This document shows, one piece after another, positions 41,623 through 50,415 of a DNA stretch of 64,000 nt. The stretch's first letter is position 1. Every line of letters starts with the position of its first letter. The DNA lies in NCBI GenBank assembly GCA_937910665.1, contig CALEPR010000108.1, positions 33,240-97,239 on the forward strand. The letters run 5' to 3'. The notes beneath the pieces are model-generated. The model searched no databases. It was given only the letters and a program-made list of their open reading frames with translations, and was not told where the DNA came from. This DNA comes from an uncultured Selenomonadales bacterium. GTDB lineage: Bacteria; Bacillota; Negativicutes; Selenomonadales; Selenomonadaceae. The position numbers were made by a program, and so were the translations under genes.

Positions 41623-42710
41623 CTCGTCACCTCCAAATTATTATCAATGACAACAACTTCACGCTCATTGGGATAAATATCTTTTTCAATATTCCTGTCG
41701 GGAAGAATTTCATTTATTCCGCAAACTTCAGAAGAAATTGCAACAGTCATATCGTCGCCGCCGACAACTACAGGACGCAATTTTTTTGAATCGCAACAAG
41801 TCATCATTCTGCCGTCAGGAAGTCCGGCAATAATTGTGTTAGGGCCGTTAATTTCTAAATGCGCCAGAGATTGTCGAATTGAAAGCAAAATATCTTTGTC
41901 GGGACGCTCGGCAATTTCTGCAAAAGACAAAGGCGTTATAACGTGCTTGTAGTAAGGAATTGACCACTTCAACTCATGCAAAACATAGTGCAAAGTGTAC
42001 AAAAAATTTTGCGAATCAGATTCAAAGCCGATGTAACCGCGATGCAAATTTTTCTGAAATTCCTTGTTCTTGGTGTAAAAAGTGTTTTCGCCGTTCGCGC
42101 AAAGTGTATAGCCTTGCAGGAAAAAAGGATGCGCCGCGTATCGAACAATTTTGTAATTTGTGTTTTGACGGCATTGAACGATAATATTTTTTGCCTGCAA
42201 AGTTCCATTGTCGTCCCAAAGTCCGAAATAAGTTGCAATATCGCGCGGATCGCCGATTTCTTTCAGCGTCAAAACGTCGGGCCAAAAAGAATAAACATAA
42301 CCTTGATTTGATTCAGTTAAAATTTTTCGCAAAGCAAGTCTGGTATCCAACAGCAACGCCTCGCGACTTTCTTTGTCGTCGTAATGTTCGGGATAGTCAT
42401 AATTTCTGAAAATGTAGTAAGGCATTGCTTGAATATCCAAGTTCGGTTTTTTGTGAGGTACAGGTAACCACTCAGCCATTTTCACGAAATTTTTTGCCGA
42501 CATATAATCTTCAACCAACCGCGCACCTTGTTTTGTACAAGCCATTGACAAAAGCGGCTTATCTTTGTACAGCGAAAAAACTCCCGACAAATCTTGCATA
42601 ACCATCGCAAAGCCTGAATTGTCGTGACCTTCCTGTTGCGGCAACATCAACCTTAAAGCTGTGGAAGGGTGAACAGGTTTTTTGCTTTTTACTGCTCCAA
42701 TTCTGCACAT
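41610..42710 (-). CDS. glutamate synthase glutaminase subunit (class II amidotransferase)
   Basis: This separate amidotransferase of 366 residues releases ammonia from glutamine for the synthase subunit. After removal of Met, Cys2 (MCRIGAVKSKK) would be the N-terminal nucleophile. Family features follow: LMLPQQEGHDNSGFAM, FLQGYTLCANGENTFYTKNK (shown as 20) and GRMMTCCDSKKLRPVVVGGD. The start ATG follows AGGAGTGATG. A hairpin between it and glnA could lower its expression relative to glnA. Confidence 0.9.
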   Translation of the reverse strand: MCRIGAVKSKKPVHPSTALRLMLPQQEGHDNSGFAMVMQDLSGVFSLYKDKPLLSMACTKQGARLVEDYMSAKNFVKMAEWLPVPHKKPNLDIQAMPYYIFRNYDYPEHYDDKESREALLLDTRLALRKILTESNQGYVYSFWPDVLTLKEIGDPRDIATYFGLWDDNGTLQAKNIIVQCRQNTNYKIVRYAAHPFFLQGYTLCANGENTFYTKNKEFQKNLHRGYIGFESDSQNFLYTLHYVLHELKWSIPYYKHVITPLSFAEIAERPDKDILLSIRQSLAHLEINGPNTIIAGLPDGRMMTCCDSKKLRPVVVGGDDMTVAISSEVCGINEILPDRNIEKDIYPNEREVVVIDNNLEVTRWKQ

Positions 42711-42723
42711 ACGCCATCACTCC

Positions 42724-42763
42724 TAAAAAAATTGGACGGCAAAAATTTTTTCATTTGCCGCCC
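42724..42763 (-). terminator. terminator or attenuator between glnA and the glutaminase gene
   Basis: On the minus strand GGGCGGCAAA pairs with TTTGCCGTCC (ten pairs, one G-U), followed by AATTTTTTT. It ends just before the next ribosome site. glnA could thus be made in excess of the synthase subunits. Confidence 0.75.
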
Positions 42764-42781
42764 TTCGACAAAATTTAAAAT

Positions 42782-44665
42782 TCAGAACATATTTTTTGCA
42801 TATTCGTCATAAAGCTGTTTAAGTTCCTCAACTTTATCATACATTTCAATTTGCAATTTTGATGCCGTCGAAAAGTCGCCGCCTTCCAACGATTTTGTCA
42901 GACGCGTGAACAAAGATTTTTTGTCGATAGAATCTTTTGCAAGATATTCGCGACAATCTTTAATTTTGTTCCAGTTGTAGGAATCTTGATCGGTGCGGAA
43001 GTCGGTTTCAATTCTGTGAGCCTTGCGGACAATGTTTCGCATTTCCGGCAAAATTCTAGAAATCAATTCAGTTTTCCAACGCAGTAATGCACCTTCCTTG
43101 AAAGATTTAATAATTTGTGAGCGAAGTGCGCCACCTGCTGAAATGACTTTCACTTTTGCAGGATATTTTTCAAACGCCTCCATATTTTCCCAGACAGTCG
43201 CGGGAGGAACTCCAAACATTGAGTCGCGTTCTTCTGCAGTGTAATCTTCAAAAACATCTTCCTCACTGCGGTAGGCGCGATTTTTTTCAAGATAAAAACC
43301 TTCCTGCCCAGCCTTTTTGCTAAGTTCTGTCAGCAAGTCCACAGCGGTTTTATCAATCGTCGATTTAATTCCGTCCAGAATCGCGGAATAAACTGCGGCA
43401 AGAACCAAATAAGTATTTGTGTATGGATTGCAAGCGCGCAGTTCAAATCTTGTCGCCATTGGATTTTTTAAATCGCGAATCAAACCTGCAAGAATTGTTC
43501 TGTTACGACTTGGAATTTTAGGAGTATGTCCGAGCGAAGTTACAATACAAATTGGAGCCTCAAAACCCGGTTTCAATCTGTTCAAAGAATCATTCGTCGC
43601 GCTGACGAAAGGATTTATTACTTCATAATTTTTCAGCAAGCCCATGATCGAGCCGTAACCGATGACATTCATAAAATCTTCTTCAGGATTTTTCGCGGCA
43701 AAAAGATTATGCAATTTTCCGTCCGAAGTTTTCGCCGCCAATCCAATGTGAGTGTGTTCTCCGTTTCCCGCAAGTCCAATCATCGGCTTTGCTTTGAAAC
43801 TGACTTCCAAACCTTCCGCGCGGAAAATTTCTTTAACAATCGTCCGAACAAAAATTTCATTGTCCGCCGCTTGGATCGCGTCAGCAAATTTCCAATCAAT
43901 TTCCAACTGCTCGCAAACGTGAGTCAAATGTCCGCTCTCATCAATCTGCGCTTTCAAGCCGCCGACTTCCTTGTGTCCCATTTCAACATTCAAATCATAT
44001 TTATCCAACTCGACAACGCATTTTTCCAACGCACAACGAACGGCACCGTGAGTTCTCTCCCAATACTGCTCCTGCATAACCTGTGACGCGCTCATTTCTT
44101 CAATCGCCGCTTCTTCCAGCGGAGTTTTTACCCAGAATTCCAATTCAGTCGCCGAAGTAAAACAAATGTCTGTAATATCTTTACCGCTGACTTCAAGTCC
44201 GTCAATTCCATCGCAGTTGTGGAAAATGTCCAACAGTTCGCGCTTAACAAATGACAAAGTGTCTGTCAAAATTGCGCGAGAGTCAACGCGCTTGCCTTCG
44301 TGAATCAAAAAACTTGGAATACGCAAAGTTCCGACCGGTTTATTTGTTTCGTCATCAAAGTATTCAAAATTATAATCGACAAACCAGTTGACAGAAGAAT
44401 CTACAGGCATATCAACTTTTGCATTGTTTAGCGTCGCGATACCGGGCAAAACAACGCTGCTGCCGTCAGTTTGAACCGCCGTCCCCGCAAAAAAGTCGTC
44501 AATGTCTTTCAAGAAAAGTTTCATCGGAATTTTTTCGTCGGTGTCGTTTCCTGCCAAATCAATTCCGACCAGCGACACAAATTTTATCTCTGTGTGTTCC
44601 TTCAGCATTTTGATAATATCTTCTTTCGGCGTGTTCGCCTTAATTGTGTAAAGCAAATTATTCAT
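42782..44665 (-). CDS. glnA: glutamine synthetase, large variant
   Basis: This enzyme makes glutamine from glutamate, ammonia and ATP. The 627-residue product is longer than GSI (about 440-470). Catalytic-domain pieces are clear: TELEFWV (metal Glu), NVEMGHKEVGGLKAQIDE, AGNGEHTHIGLAAK, SLNRLKPGFEAP, SRNRTIL and TRFELRACNP. The last about 180 residues are an extra helical region (RILPEMRNIVRKAHRI). It lacks the length and order of GSIII (about 700). GGAGGCAG precedes the ATG. With the three genes downstream it forms a GS-GOGAT unit. Confidence 0.92.
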   Translation of the reverse strand: MNNLLYTIKANTPKEDIIKMLKEHTEIKFVSLVGIDLAGNDTDEKIPMKLFLKDIDDFFAGTAVQTDGSSVVLPGIATLNNAKVDMPVDSSVNWFVDYNFEYFDDETNKPVGTLRIPSFLIHEGKRVDSRAILTDTLSFVKRELLDIFHNCDGIDGLEVSGKDITDICFTSATELEFWVKTPLEEAAIEEMSASQVMQEQYWERTHGAVRCALEKCVVELDKYDLNVEMGHKEVGGLKAQIDESGHLTHVCEQLEIDWKFADAIQAADNEIFVRTIVKEIFRAEGLEVSFKAKPMIGLAGNGEHTHIGLAAKTSDGKLHNLFAAKNPEEDFMNVIGYGSIMGLLKNYEVINPFVSATNDSLNRLKPGFEAPICIVTSLGHTPKIPSRNRTILAGLIRDLKNPMATRFELRACNPYTNTYLVLAAVYSAILDGIKSTIDKTAVDLLTELSKKAGQEGFYLEKNRAYRSEEDVFEDYTAEERDSMFGVPPATVWENMEAFEKYPAKVKVISAGGALRSQIIKSFKEGALLRWKTELISRILPEMRNIVRKAHRIETDFRTDQDSYNWNKIKDCREYLAKDSIDKKSLFTRLTKSLEGGDFSTASKLQIEMYDKVEELKQLYDEYAKNMF

Positions 44666-44703
44666 TTCTCTGCCTCCTAAAATTTTTAAATATACTTTTT
44701 CCG

Positions 44704-44715
44704 TATCAGCTGATA
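44704..44715. promoter_or_regulatory. operator-like palindrome at the glnA start site
   Basis: TATCAGCTGATA is a perfect 12-base palindrome placed where glnA transcription should begin, five bases past the -10 box. A repressor bound there would block initiation. Confidence 0.5.
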
Positions 44716-44720
44716 TAACA

Positions 44721-44749
44721 ATATTACTATGTCAAAAAAGTTATGTAAA
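44721..44749 (-). promoter_or_regulatory. glnA promoter
   Basis: On the minus strand TTTACA (44749-44744), 17-base spacer, TAATAT (44726-44721). Confidence 0.5.
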
Positions 44750-44821
44750 GTTTTTTAATTATTGTATTCCAGTATACATAAAAATTTTTGGATCATATAG
44801 ACAAAATTCAGAAAGTGTATT

Positions 44822-44862
44822 CAAAAAAAAATAACAGTGAGCAATAATTGCATCACTGTTAT
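44822..44862 (-). terminator. terminator of the dacA transcript
   Basis: A perfect ten-base stem ATAACAGTGA/TCACTGTTAT (44831-44840, 44853-44862) is followed, on the minus strand, by a T run. Confidence 0.8.
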
Positions 44863-45023
44863 CGCTCCGACGATTAAACAAAAATCAAGCAACAAAACAG
44901 CCTTCGATGAAAACCAAATTTTTCTTAAGGAATAAATTGAAAATTTTATCGAGTTGAGAAAAATTTTTTCAGTCAGACTTTGAACTTTTATTCGCAGTTC
45001 TAAAATGTTTGCAAATTTGTTCG

Positions 45024-46142
45024 TTACAGGCGGATTCCAAAATATTTTTCAAAAAAATTTTTTATCGACTTCCAAATCATTCTGAAAAAAGATTTTTGTT
45101 TGCCGCCGTCGTCAGAAATTTTTTCTTCTTCAACTTCGGAAATTTTTTTGTCGGGAATTTTTTCAGTGTTGGTAGAAATTTTTTTCACGTCGCGCGGATT
45201 GAAATTTTCAAAACCATAATCAAGCAGAGCAACTGAATCATGCCACATTAAAAGACTGTCCAAAACTACCGCGACAAGTTGAACATCTCCGCGCTTCGCC
45301 GAACTAACCAAGCAACGCCCGGCAACTTGCGTGTAACCTGTCTTGACTCCGTTCGCGCCGCGATAAAGTTGCAACATTCTATTTTCCGATTCAAGTTTTT
45401 TGTCGTCGCCGTGCAGCCACTGAAAATTTTTTTCTTGCAGACTGACAATCTCGGAAAATTTTTGAAGTTTAAAACCGCGAGCCGCGATAACCGCCAAGTC
45501 ATGAGCCGTCGTGTAGTGATTTTCGTCGGGCAAGCCGTGAGGATTTGTAAAATTTGTGTTCGTCGCTCCTAGTTGTCGAGCGCGAATATTCATCTGATTT
45601 GCAAAATTTTGGACAGTTCCTCCGCAGTGTTCAGCCACCGCCGTCGCTGCATCGTTTCCTGAAAGTAAAATCATTCCTTCCAAAAGTTCTCCGAGCGGCA
45701 TTTTGTCATTCAGTTCAAGATACAAACTGGAACCTTCCACGCCGAAAGCATTTGGACCGACTGTAACAATTTCATCCAAGCCGCCGTACTCGAGAGCCAA
45801 AATCAGCGTCATAATTTTTGTAGTGCTTGCTGGAAACATTTTTTGATAGGCGTTGCGCTGATAAATTATTCTGCCGGTGGAAACTTCCATAACTATTGCG
45901 GAAGTCGCCGTGACTTGAGGAAGAGCGTCGCCCGCCGCAATCGGTCTTGGATTATTTAATCTCGTCATCGAGTAGCCGGGATTTATTCCGGAGTTCGCCG
46001 AAGTCAGATCCGTTTCGGGATTTGAAATTTGCGCCTCGCTCGTCGCCGCATTGCCGTCGATAAAATGTTCCGCCTGCGCGAGCGAAAAAGTTGCAAAAAA
46101 AATTATTCCCGCCGCCAGTCCAAAAAATTTTTTCAATTCCAT
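45024..46142 (-). CDS. dacA: D-alanyl-D-alanine carboxypeptidase (penicillin-binding protein 5/6 type)
   Basis: This low-molecular-weight PBP trims the pentapeptide of peptidoglycan. A signal peptide covers 1-24 (FFATFSLAQAEH). Active-site motifs are FPASTTKIMTLI (SxxK), LLSGNDAATAV (SxN) and GANGVKTGYTQVAG (KTG). The family's C-terminal beta domain is replaced by a short tail with KKISEVEEEKISDDGG and an end helix FFRMIWKSIKNFFEKYFG that could dock to the membrane. Length is 372. It starts four bases after dnaE, so the two are co-transcribed. Confidence 0.94.
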   Translation of the reverse strand: MELKKFFGLAAGIIFFATFSLAQAEHFIDGNAATSEAQISNPETDLTSANSGINPGYSMTRLNNPRPIAAGDALPQVTATSAIVMEVSTGRIIYQRNAYQKMFPASTTKIMTLILALEYGGLDEIVTVGPNAFGVEGSSLYLELNDKMPLGELLEGMILLSGNDAATAVAEHCGGTVQNFANQMNIRARQLGATNTNFTNPHGLPDENHYTTAHDLAVIAARGFKLQKFSEIVSLQEKNFQWLHGDDKKLESENRMLQLYRGANGVKTGYTQVAGRCLVSSAKRGDVQLVAVVLDSLLMWHDSVALLDYGFENFNPRDVKKISTNTEKIPDKKISEVEEEKISDDGGKQKSFFRMIWKSIKNFFEKYFGIRL

Positions 46143-46146
46143 AACC

Positions 46147-49100
46147 TCAATAAATTTTTACATTCTCTGCACCGAGCAAATTTTTTAATTCCGCGCGAAG
46201 TTGTTCGCTGTCAGAAATTTTTTTGTCGGTGAGTTTTTTCCACTTGCCGAACCTCTGCAAAAAAATTGTGCTGTCGCCTTTGCGAGTTTCAAAAATTTCC
46301 AACAGTTTATCATAAGTCTCGGAATTTTCAAACTGCGCGGAAATTGTCAAATAAAAATCAGGCTGATAATCTTCCACGCCGACAATTTTGTCTGCCAAAA
46401 TTTGAACACTGTCGCCGGAAGTTTCCACCTTGCCGCTGACGACGATAATTTCTTCAGGCAAAATCGAATTCATACAGGTCTGAAAAACTGCAGGAAAAAT
46501 TGTAATTTTCAAGCTGTCCGAAAAATCTTCCAGCGTCGCAAAAGCCATCATATCACCGCGCTTGGTTGTAAATCTTTTCGTCTCGGAAATTATGCCGCCG
46601 ACTTTTACGCGCTTGCCGGTTTCAAAATTTTTATTTTTAATTTTTTTCAGGCTGATTAAGTTTTTAATTTTGTCTGCGTATGCGTCGAGCGGATGACCTG
46701 AAAGATAAAAACCGAGAGCTTCTTTCTCCCAAGCAAGAATTTCATTTTTAGGACGCTCGGGAATCAATGGCAATTCAAAATTACTTTCCTGTTCCTCTTC
46801 GCCGAAAAGTCCGACTTGTCCGCTTTTCATGTCGCATTGACTTTTACGACCTTCGTGAAAAGCATCATTCAGCGACTCAAGCAGAGCAGTTCGACGTTTT
46901 GAAATTGAATCGAAACAACCGGATTTAATTAAATTTTCCATCGCGCGTTTTGTAAAATCATTCAGATTGATGCGCCGACAAAAATCTACAAGCGATTTAA
47001 ATTTTCCGTCGCGCTCTCGAATTTCCACCACTCGACTAATCGCAACTTCTCCAACGTTCCGAATCGCAGACAAAGCAAAGCGGATTTTAGGAGAATTAGG
47101 AGTTAGGAGTGAGGAGTGAGGAGCTGTATTTTCAATTCCTAATTCCTCCTTCCTAATTTCTACCTGAAAATGCACTCCGCTTAAATTTATGTCAGGTTGC
47201 AGAACTTCAATGCCAAGATTGCGCGTCATTTCTGCGTAAATTGAAACTTTGTCGTTGTCCATGACGCTCGACATCATCGCCGCCATATATTCCGCAGGAA
47301 AGTGTGCCTTCAAGTAAGCCGTCTGCCAAGCAATCAAAGCATAAGCTGCCGAGTGAGATTTATTGAAACCATAGTCAGCAAAATGTTCCAACAGTTCAAA
47401 AATTTTTTTCGCAGTCGCCGAGTCAATTTTATTTTCCTCGCAACCTTTCAAAAAATTTTCTTTCTGCGCTTTCAGCAGTTCAGGTTTTTTCTTTCCCATC
47501 GCTCGACGCAAAATATCTGCTTGTCCGAGAGTAAATCCTGCCAAAACCTGAACAATTTGCATAACTTGTTCTTGATACAAAATCACGCCGAAAGTTTCTT
47601 TCAAGATCGGTTCAAGTTTTGGATGCAAATACTTCAAAGAGGAATTATTTTTTTCATTCCTAATTCCTCTTTCCTCATTCCTCATTTTAATAAAGTCTTC
47701 AACCATTCCGCTGCCGAGTGGTCCCGGTCTGTAAAGTGCAACTGTCGGAATTAAATCAAAAAAATTTTCAGGACGCAGGCGGCGAATTAAATTTATCATT
47801 CCCTGCGACTCCATTTGAAAGACTGCAGAAGTTTTTCCGGCTCTCAAAAGTTTTGCGGTCGGTTCGTCGCGCAGAGGAATTTTTTCAATGTCTAAATCAA
47901 TGCCGCGACTTTTTTTTATGTTCGCCACAGCCTCATCAATTATTGTCAAAGTTCTCAAGCCGAGAAAATCCATTTTCAGTAAACCGAGTTCCTCAATCTT
48001 GTCTTTGTCATACTGAGTGACAAGCATATTGTTTGAAATTTGAACAGGGATAAAATCTGTCAGCGGAAATTTTGAAATAACAATTCCTGCCGCATGAGTG
48101 GAAAAATTTCGCGGAATACCTTCCAACTTCATCGCGAAGTCAATAATTTTCTGAACTGTGGAATTACTTTCATATTCTGCGCGAAGACTTTTTGATTTTT
48201 TCAGTGCGTCCGACAAAGTGATATTCAGTTCGGCAGGAATCAAATCAATAATTTCTGAACCTGTCGAGTAGGGAATATCCAAAACTCTCACCACGTCACG
48301 AATAGCCGCCTTTGCCGCCAAAGTTCCAAAAGTCGCAATCTGTGCAACTTTGTCTTCGCCATAAAAATTTTTTACATAGTCAATAACTTCTTCGCGGCGA
48401 ACAAAACAAAAATCTATGTCAATGTCGGGCATCGAAACTCGCTCAGGATTTAAAAATCTTTCAAAAAGCAAATTGTATTCGAGAGGATTTAAATTTGTAA
48501 TTTGCAAAATGTATGCGACAATACTTCCTGCCGCCGAGCCGCGACCGGGTCCGACAGGAATTTTATTTTTTCTCGCAAAGTTTATAAAATCCCAGACAAT
48601 TAAAAAATATCCGTCGTAACCCATCTCATGAATAATTTTCAGTTCATATTCCAAACGCGATTTAATTTCTTCCGTGACAACTTCAAAGCGTTCGGAAATT
48701 TTTTTGTAACACAAGTCGCGCAAAAATTTTTCTTCGTCGGAATAATTTTCAGGCAGCGGATATTCAGGCAGTTGAAGTTTTCCAAATTCAAAAGTCACAT
48801 TGCAACGCTCAGCAATTTTATTTGTATTTTCCAAAGCGTCGGGAAAATCTTCAAAAAGTTTTTGCATTTCCTCCGCAGATTTTAAATAGTAGTCGTCGGA
48901 ATTGAAACGCAGACGCTTTTTGTCGGAAATAGTTTTGTTCATCTGTATGCAAAGCAAAATGTCGTGAACTTCGCTGTCGGTTCTTTTTACATAGTGCAAG
49001 TCGTTCGTCGCAACCAAATTTATTTTTAAATCCTGCGAAATTTTTTTCAGACCTGCGCGAACAATTTCTTCATCTTCCAAACCGTGATTCTGAATTTCCA

Positions 49101-49623
49101 GAAAAAAATTTTCGCGACCAAAAATTTCAACATATTCTTTCGCAAGTTCTTCGGCGCGAGAAAAATCATTTTGCAAAATTGCGTGAGGAATTTCTCCAAG
49201 CGTACAGGCAGACAGAGCAATTAAACCTTCGTGATATTTTTTCAGAAGTTCTTTATCAATTCGCGGCTTGTAATAAAATCCTTCAGTCGCGGCGGCAGAA
49301 ACAAGTTTGACTAAATTTTTGTAACCTTCATTGTTCTCCGCCAACAAGACAAGATGAAAATATTTTACGCCGTCCACTTCAGTTTTGTTGAACCTGGAAG
49401 TCGGCGCAAGATAAACCTCACAGCCGATAATTGGCTTGATATTATTTTTCAGCGCAGTTTTATAAAAATCAATCACTCCATACATTGAACCGTGATCTGT
49501 TATCGCCAGCGAAGTCATTTGTAAATTTTTTGCCTGCGCGATTAAATCTTTAATCCTCGCCGCGCCGTCCAACAAACTGTATTCTGTGTGGACGTGCAAG
49601 TGTGTAAAATTTTTTTTGTCCAT
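46147..49623 (-). CDS. dnaE: DNA polymerase III alpha subunit DnaE
   Basis: DnaE is a replicative polymerase subunit. The 1158-residue protein begins with a PHP domain (FTHLHVHTEYSLLDGAARIK) and has the C-family core (GPGRGSAAGSIVAYIL, MPDIDIDFCFVRREEVIDYV, THAAGIVIS, FGVILYQEQVMQI), the helix-hairpin-helix region and an OB fold (VKVGGIISETKR). Two in-frame inserts, MRNEERGIRNEKNNSS and EIRKEELGIENTAPHSSLLT, are encoded by heptamer palindromes at 47638-47690 and 47087-47162. They sit between conserved blocks. Confidence 0.97.
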   Translation of the reverse strand: MDKKNFTHLHVHTEYSLLDGAARIKDLIAQAKNLQMTSLAITDHGSMYGVIDFYKTALKNNIKPIIGCEVYLAPTSRFNKTEVDGVKYFHLVLLAENNEGYKNLVKLVSAAATEGFYYKPRIDKELLKKYHEGLIALSACTLGEIPHAILQNDFSRAEELAKEYVEIFGRENFFLEIQNHGLEDEEIVRAGLKKISQDLKINLVATNDLHYVKRTDSEVHDILLCIQMNKTISDKKRLRFNSDDYYLKSAEEMQKLFEDFPDALENTNKIAERCNVTFEFGKLQLPEYPLPENYSDEEKFLRDLCYKKISERFEVVTEEIKSRLEYELKIIHEMGYDGYFLIVWDFINFARKNKIPVGPGRGSAAGSIVAYILQITNLNPLEYNLLFERFLNPERVSMPDIDIDFCFVRREEVIDYVKNFYGEDKVAQIATFGTLAAKAAIRDVVRVLDIPYSTGSEIIDLIPAELNITLSDALKKSKSLRAEYESNSTVQKIIDFAMKLEGIPRNFSTHAAGIVISKFPLTDFIPVQISNNMLVTQYDKDKIEELGLLKMDFLGLRTLTIIDEAVANIKKSRGIDLDIEKIPLRDEPTAKLLRAGKTSAVFQMESQGMINLIRRLRPENFFDLIPTVALYRPGPLGSGMVEDFIKMRNEERGIRNEKNNSSLKYLHPKLEPILKETFGVILYQEQVMQIVQVLAGFTLGQADILRRAMGKKKPELLKAQKENFLKGCEENKIDSATAKKIFELLEHFADYGFNKSHSAAYALIAWQTAYLKAHFPAEYMAAMMSSVMDNDKVSIYAEMTRNLGIEVLQPDINLSGVHFQVEIRKEELGIENTAPHSSLLTPNSPKIRFALSAIRNVGEVAISRVVEIRERDGKFKSLVDFCRRINLNDFTKRAMENLIKSGCFDSISKRRTALLESLNDAFHEGRKSQCDMKSGQVGLFGEEEQESNFELPLIPERPKNEILAWEKEALGFYLSGHPLDAYADKIKNLISLKKIKNKNFETGKRVKVGGIISETKRFTTKRGDMMAFATLEDFSDSLKITIFPAVFQTCMNSILPEEIIVVSGKVETSGDSVQILADKIVGVEDYQPDFYLTISAQFENSETYDKLLEIFETRKGDSTIFLQRFGKWKKLTDKKISDSEQLRAELKNLLGAENVKIY
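47087..47162. repeat. heptamer palindrome inside dnaE (copy a)
   Basis: Left arm GAGAATTAGGAGTTAGGAG continues with TGAGGAGTGAGGAG. The right arm is AATTCCTAATTCCTCCTTCC followed by TAATTTC. The loop GCTGTATTTTC recalls the tip sequence of the composite repeats. It is translated in frame. Confidence 0.85.
47638..47690. repeat. heptamer palindrome inside dnaE (copy b)
   Basis: Short left arm GAGGAATTA and long right arm CATTCCTAATTCCTCTTTCC, then TCATTCCTCATTTTAAT. It is translated in frame on the minus strand between MVEDFIK and KYLHPKLEPIL. Confidence 0.8.
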
Positions 49624-49646
49624 AACTTTTTCTCGACAAAATTTTT

Positions 49647-50087
49647 TTATAAATTGTTCAGTTCATTAAATTTAATTTCAAAAATTGTTTCCAAAATTTC
49701 GCGCGGAGAAAGTGCAGGAATTTTTGACGCTGAAAAATTTTTGACATTATTTGTAACAATGTAGTCGGCGTTAATTTCTTCGGCACATTTTTCTTGCAAG
49801 CAGTCCTCGAAGTCAGAAAAATTTTCCTGTTTAATTGCGTCAATAACTTTTTCATGTGGCGCACTTACAACGGTGAGAAAATATGTAATTTCCAACAAAG
49901 CTTCCCGACGATTGGGAATTGCATATTTTCTCATGATATACCAAATTGAAGGCAAAGTATGAAACGCAACATAACCCTTTATCAGCGAAGTACGACAAAA
50001 ATTTAACACAGGTTCTGAATGTTCGTACTGAGGTTCGCGTTCCAAAAGATAGTCCAGAACAACATTTGTGTCAATAAGCAAGGCCAT
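49647..50087 (-). CDS. PIN-domain toxin (VapC-like)
   Basis: This predicted ribonuclease has 146 residues. MALLIDTNVVLDYLL holds the first PIN aspartate (D6). DFEDCLQEKCAEEINADYIV and TNNVKNF hold the later acidic and polar positions. The gene overlaps the upstream partner by 17-26 bases, a vapBC-like layout with the partner first. ATG 50087 is chosen by fit to the family; ATG 50096 is possible. It is unrelated in detail to the PIN pair at 18-20 kb. dnaE begins 23 bases downstream. Confidence 0.82.
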   Translation of the reverse strand: MALLIDTNVVLDYLLEREPQYEHSEPVLNFCRTSLIKGYVAFHTLPSIWYIMRKYAIPNRREALLEITYFLTVVSAPHEKVIDAIKQENFSDFEDCLQEKCAEEINADYIVTNNVKNFSASKIPALSPREILETIFEIKFNELNNL

Positions 50088-50394
50088 ACTTTTCATTCAT
50101 TGCTTCACACCTTTCCTGTTCCGCGTTAATAGATTTCAAAATATCCCTGTTTTTTTGCCGCCATTCTTCAAGCCGAGCAAATGCCGCCGCTTTTTTGGGA
50201 TCATCTTCCAGGTGTTCGTTAAGGAAAGCAATTTTTTCCTCAAAAGTGTAGTCGGCTGCTGATTTTTTTTTGACAATTTTATTTTTGTCAGCAAATTTAT
50301 TTTTCAAGTCGCGCAGATTTTGCACAACTTCTGCCAGCAAACTTTCCGGCAGTTCATTTACAAGCTGTAAAGCCTCTTGTCTTAAAGCAAGCAT
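50071..50394 (-). CDS. antitoxin-like partner of the PIN toxin
   Basis: The 107-residue, charged, helical protein begins MLALRQEALQLVNELPESLL, reminiscent of short antitoxin/DUF2281-type N-termini. It is followed by a Lys-rich linker and FEEKIAFLNEHLEDDPKKAA, with REW-QKNRDIL at the end. No DNA-binding motif is obvious. GGAGGAAA precedes the ATG. The overlap with the PIN gene supports an antitoxin role, by inference. Confidence 0.7.
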   Translation of the reverse strand: MLALRQEALQLVNELPESLLAEVVQNLRDLKNKFADKNKIVKKKSAADYTFEEKIAFLNEHLEDDPKKAAAFARLEEWRQKNRDILKSINAEQERCEAMNEKYGLAY

Positions 50395-50415
50395 TTTATT
50401 TCCTCCTCAAGAAAA

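Larger units (their letters stand above)
44666..45023. other. intergenic region between glnA and dacA
   Basis: This 358-base gap holds the glnA promoter and operator-like palindrome at its left end and the dacA terminator (44822-44862) in the middle. The remaining about 160 bases next to dacA are A/T-rich, and I see nothing coding in them. Confidence 0.6.

Noticed and set aside
42782..44665. Glutamine synthetase of type III (GlnN)
   Set aside because: The protein is shorter than GSIII and its motif order (metal Glu, NGEHTH, RFELRACNP) follows the GSI-like catalytic domain, so I called it a large GlnA variant.
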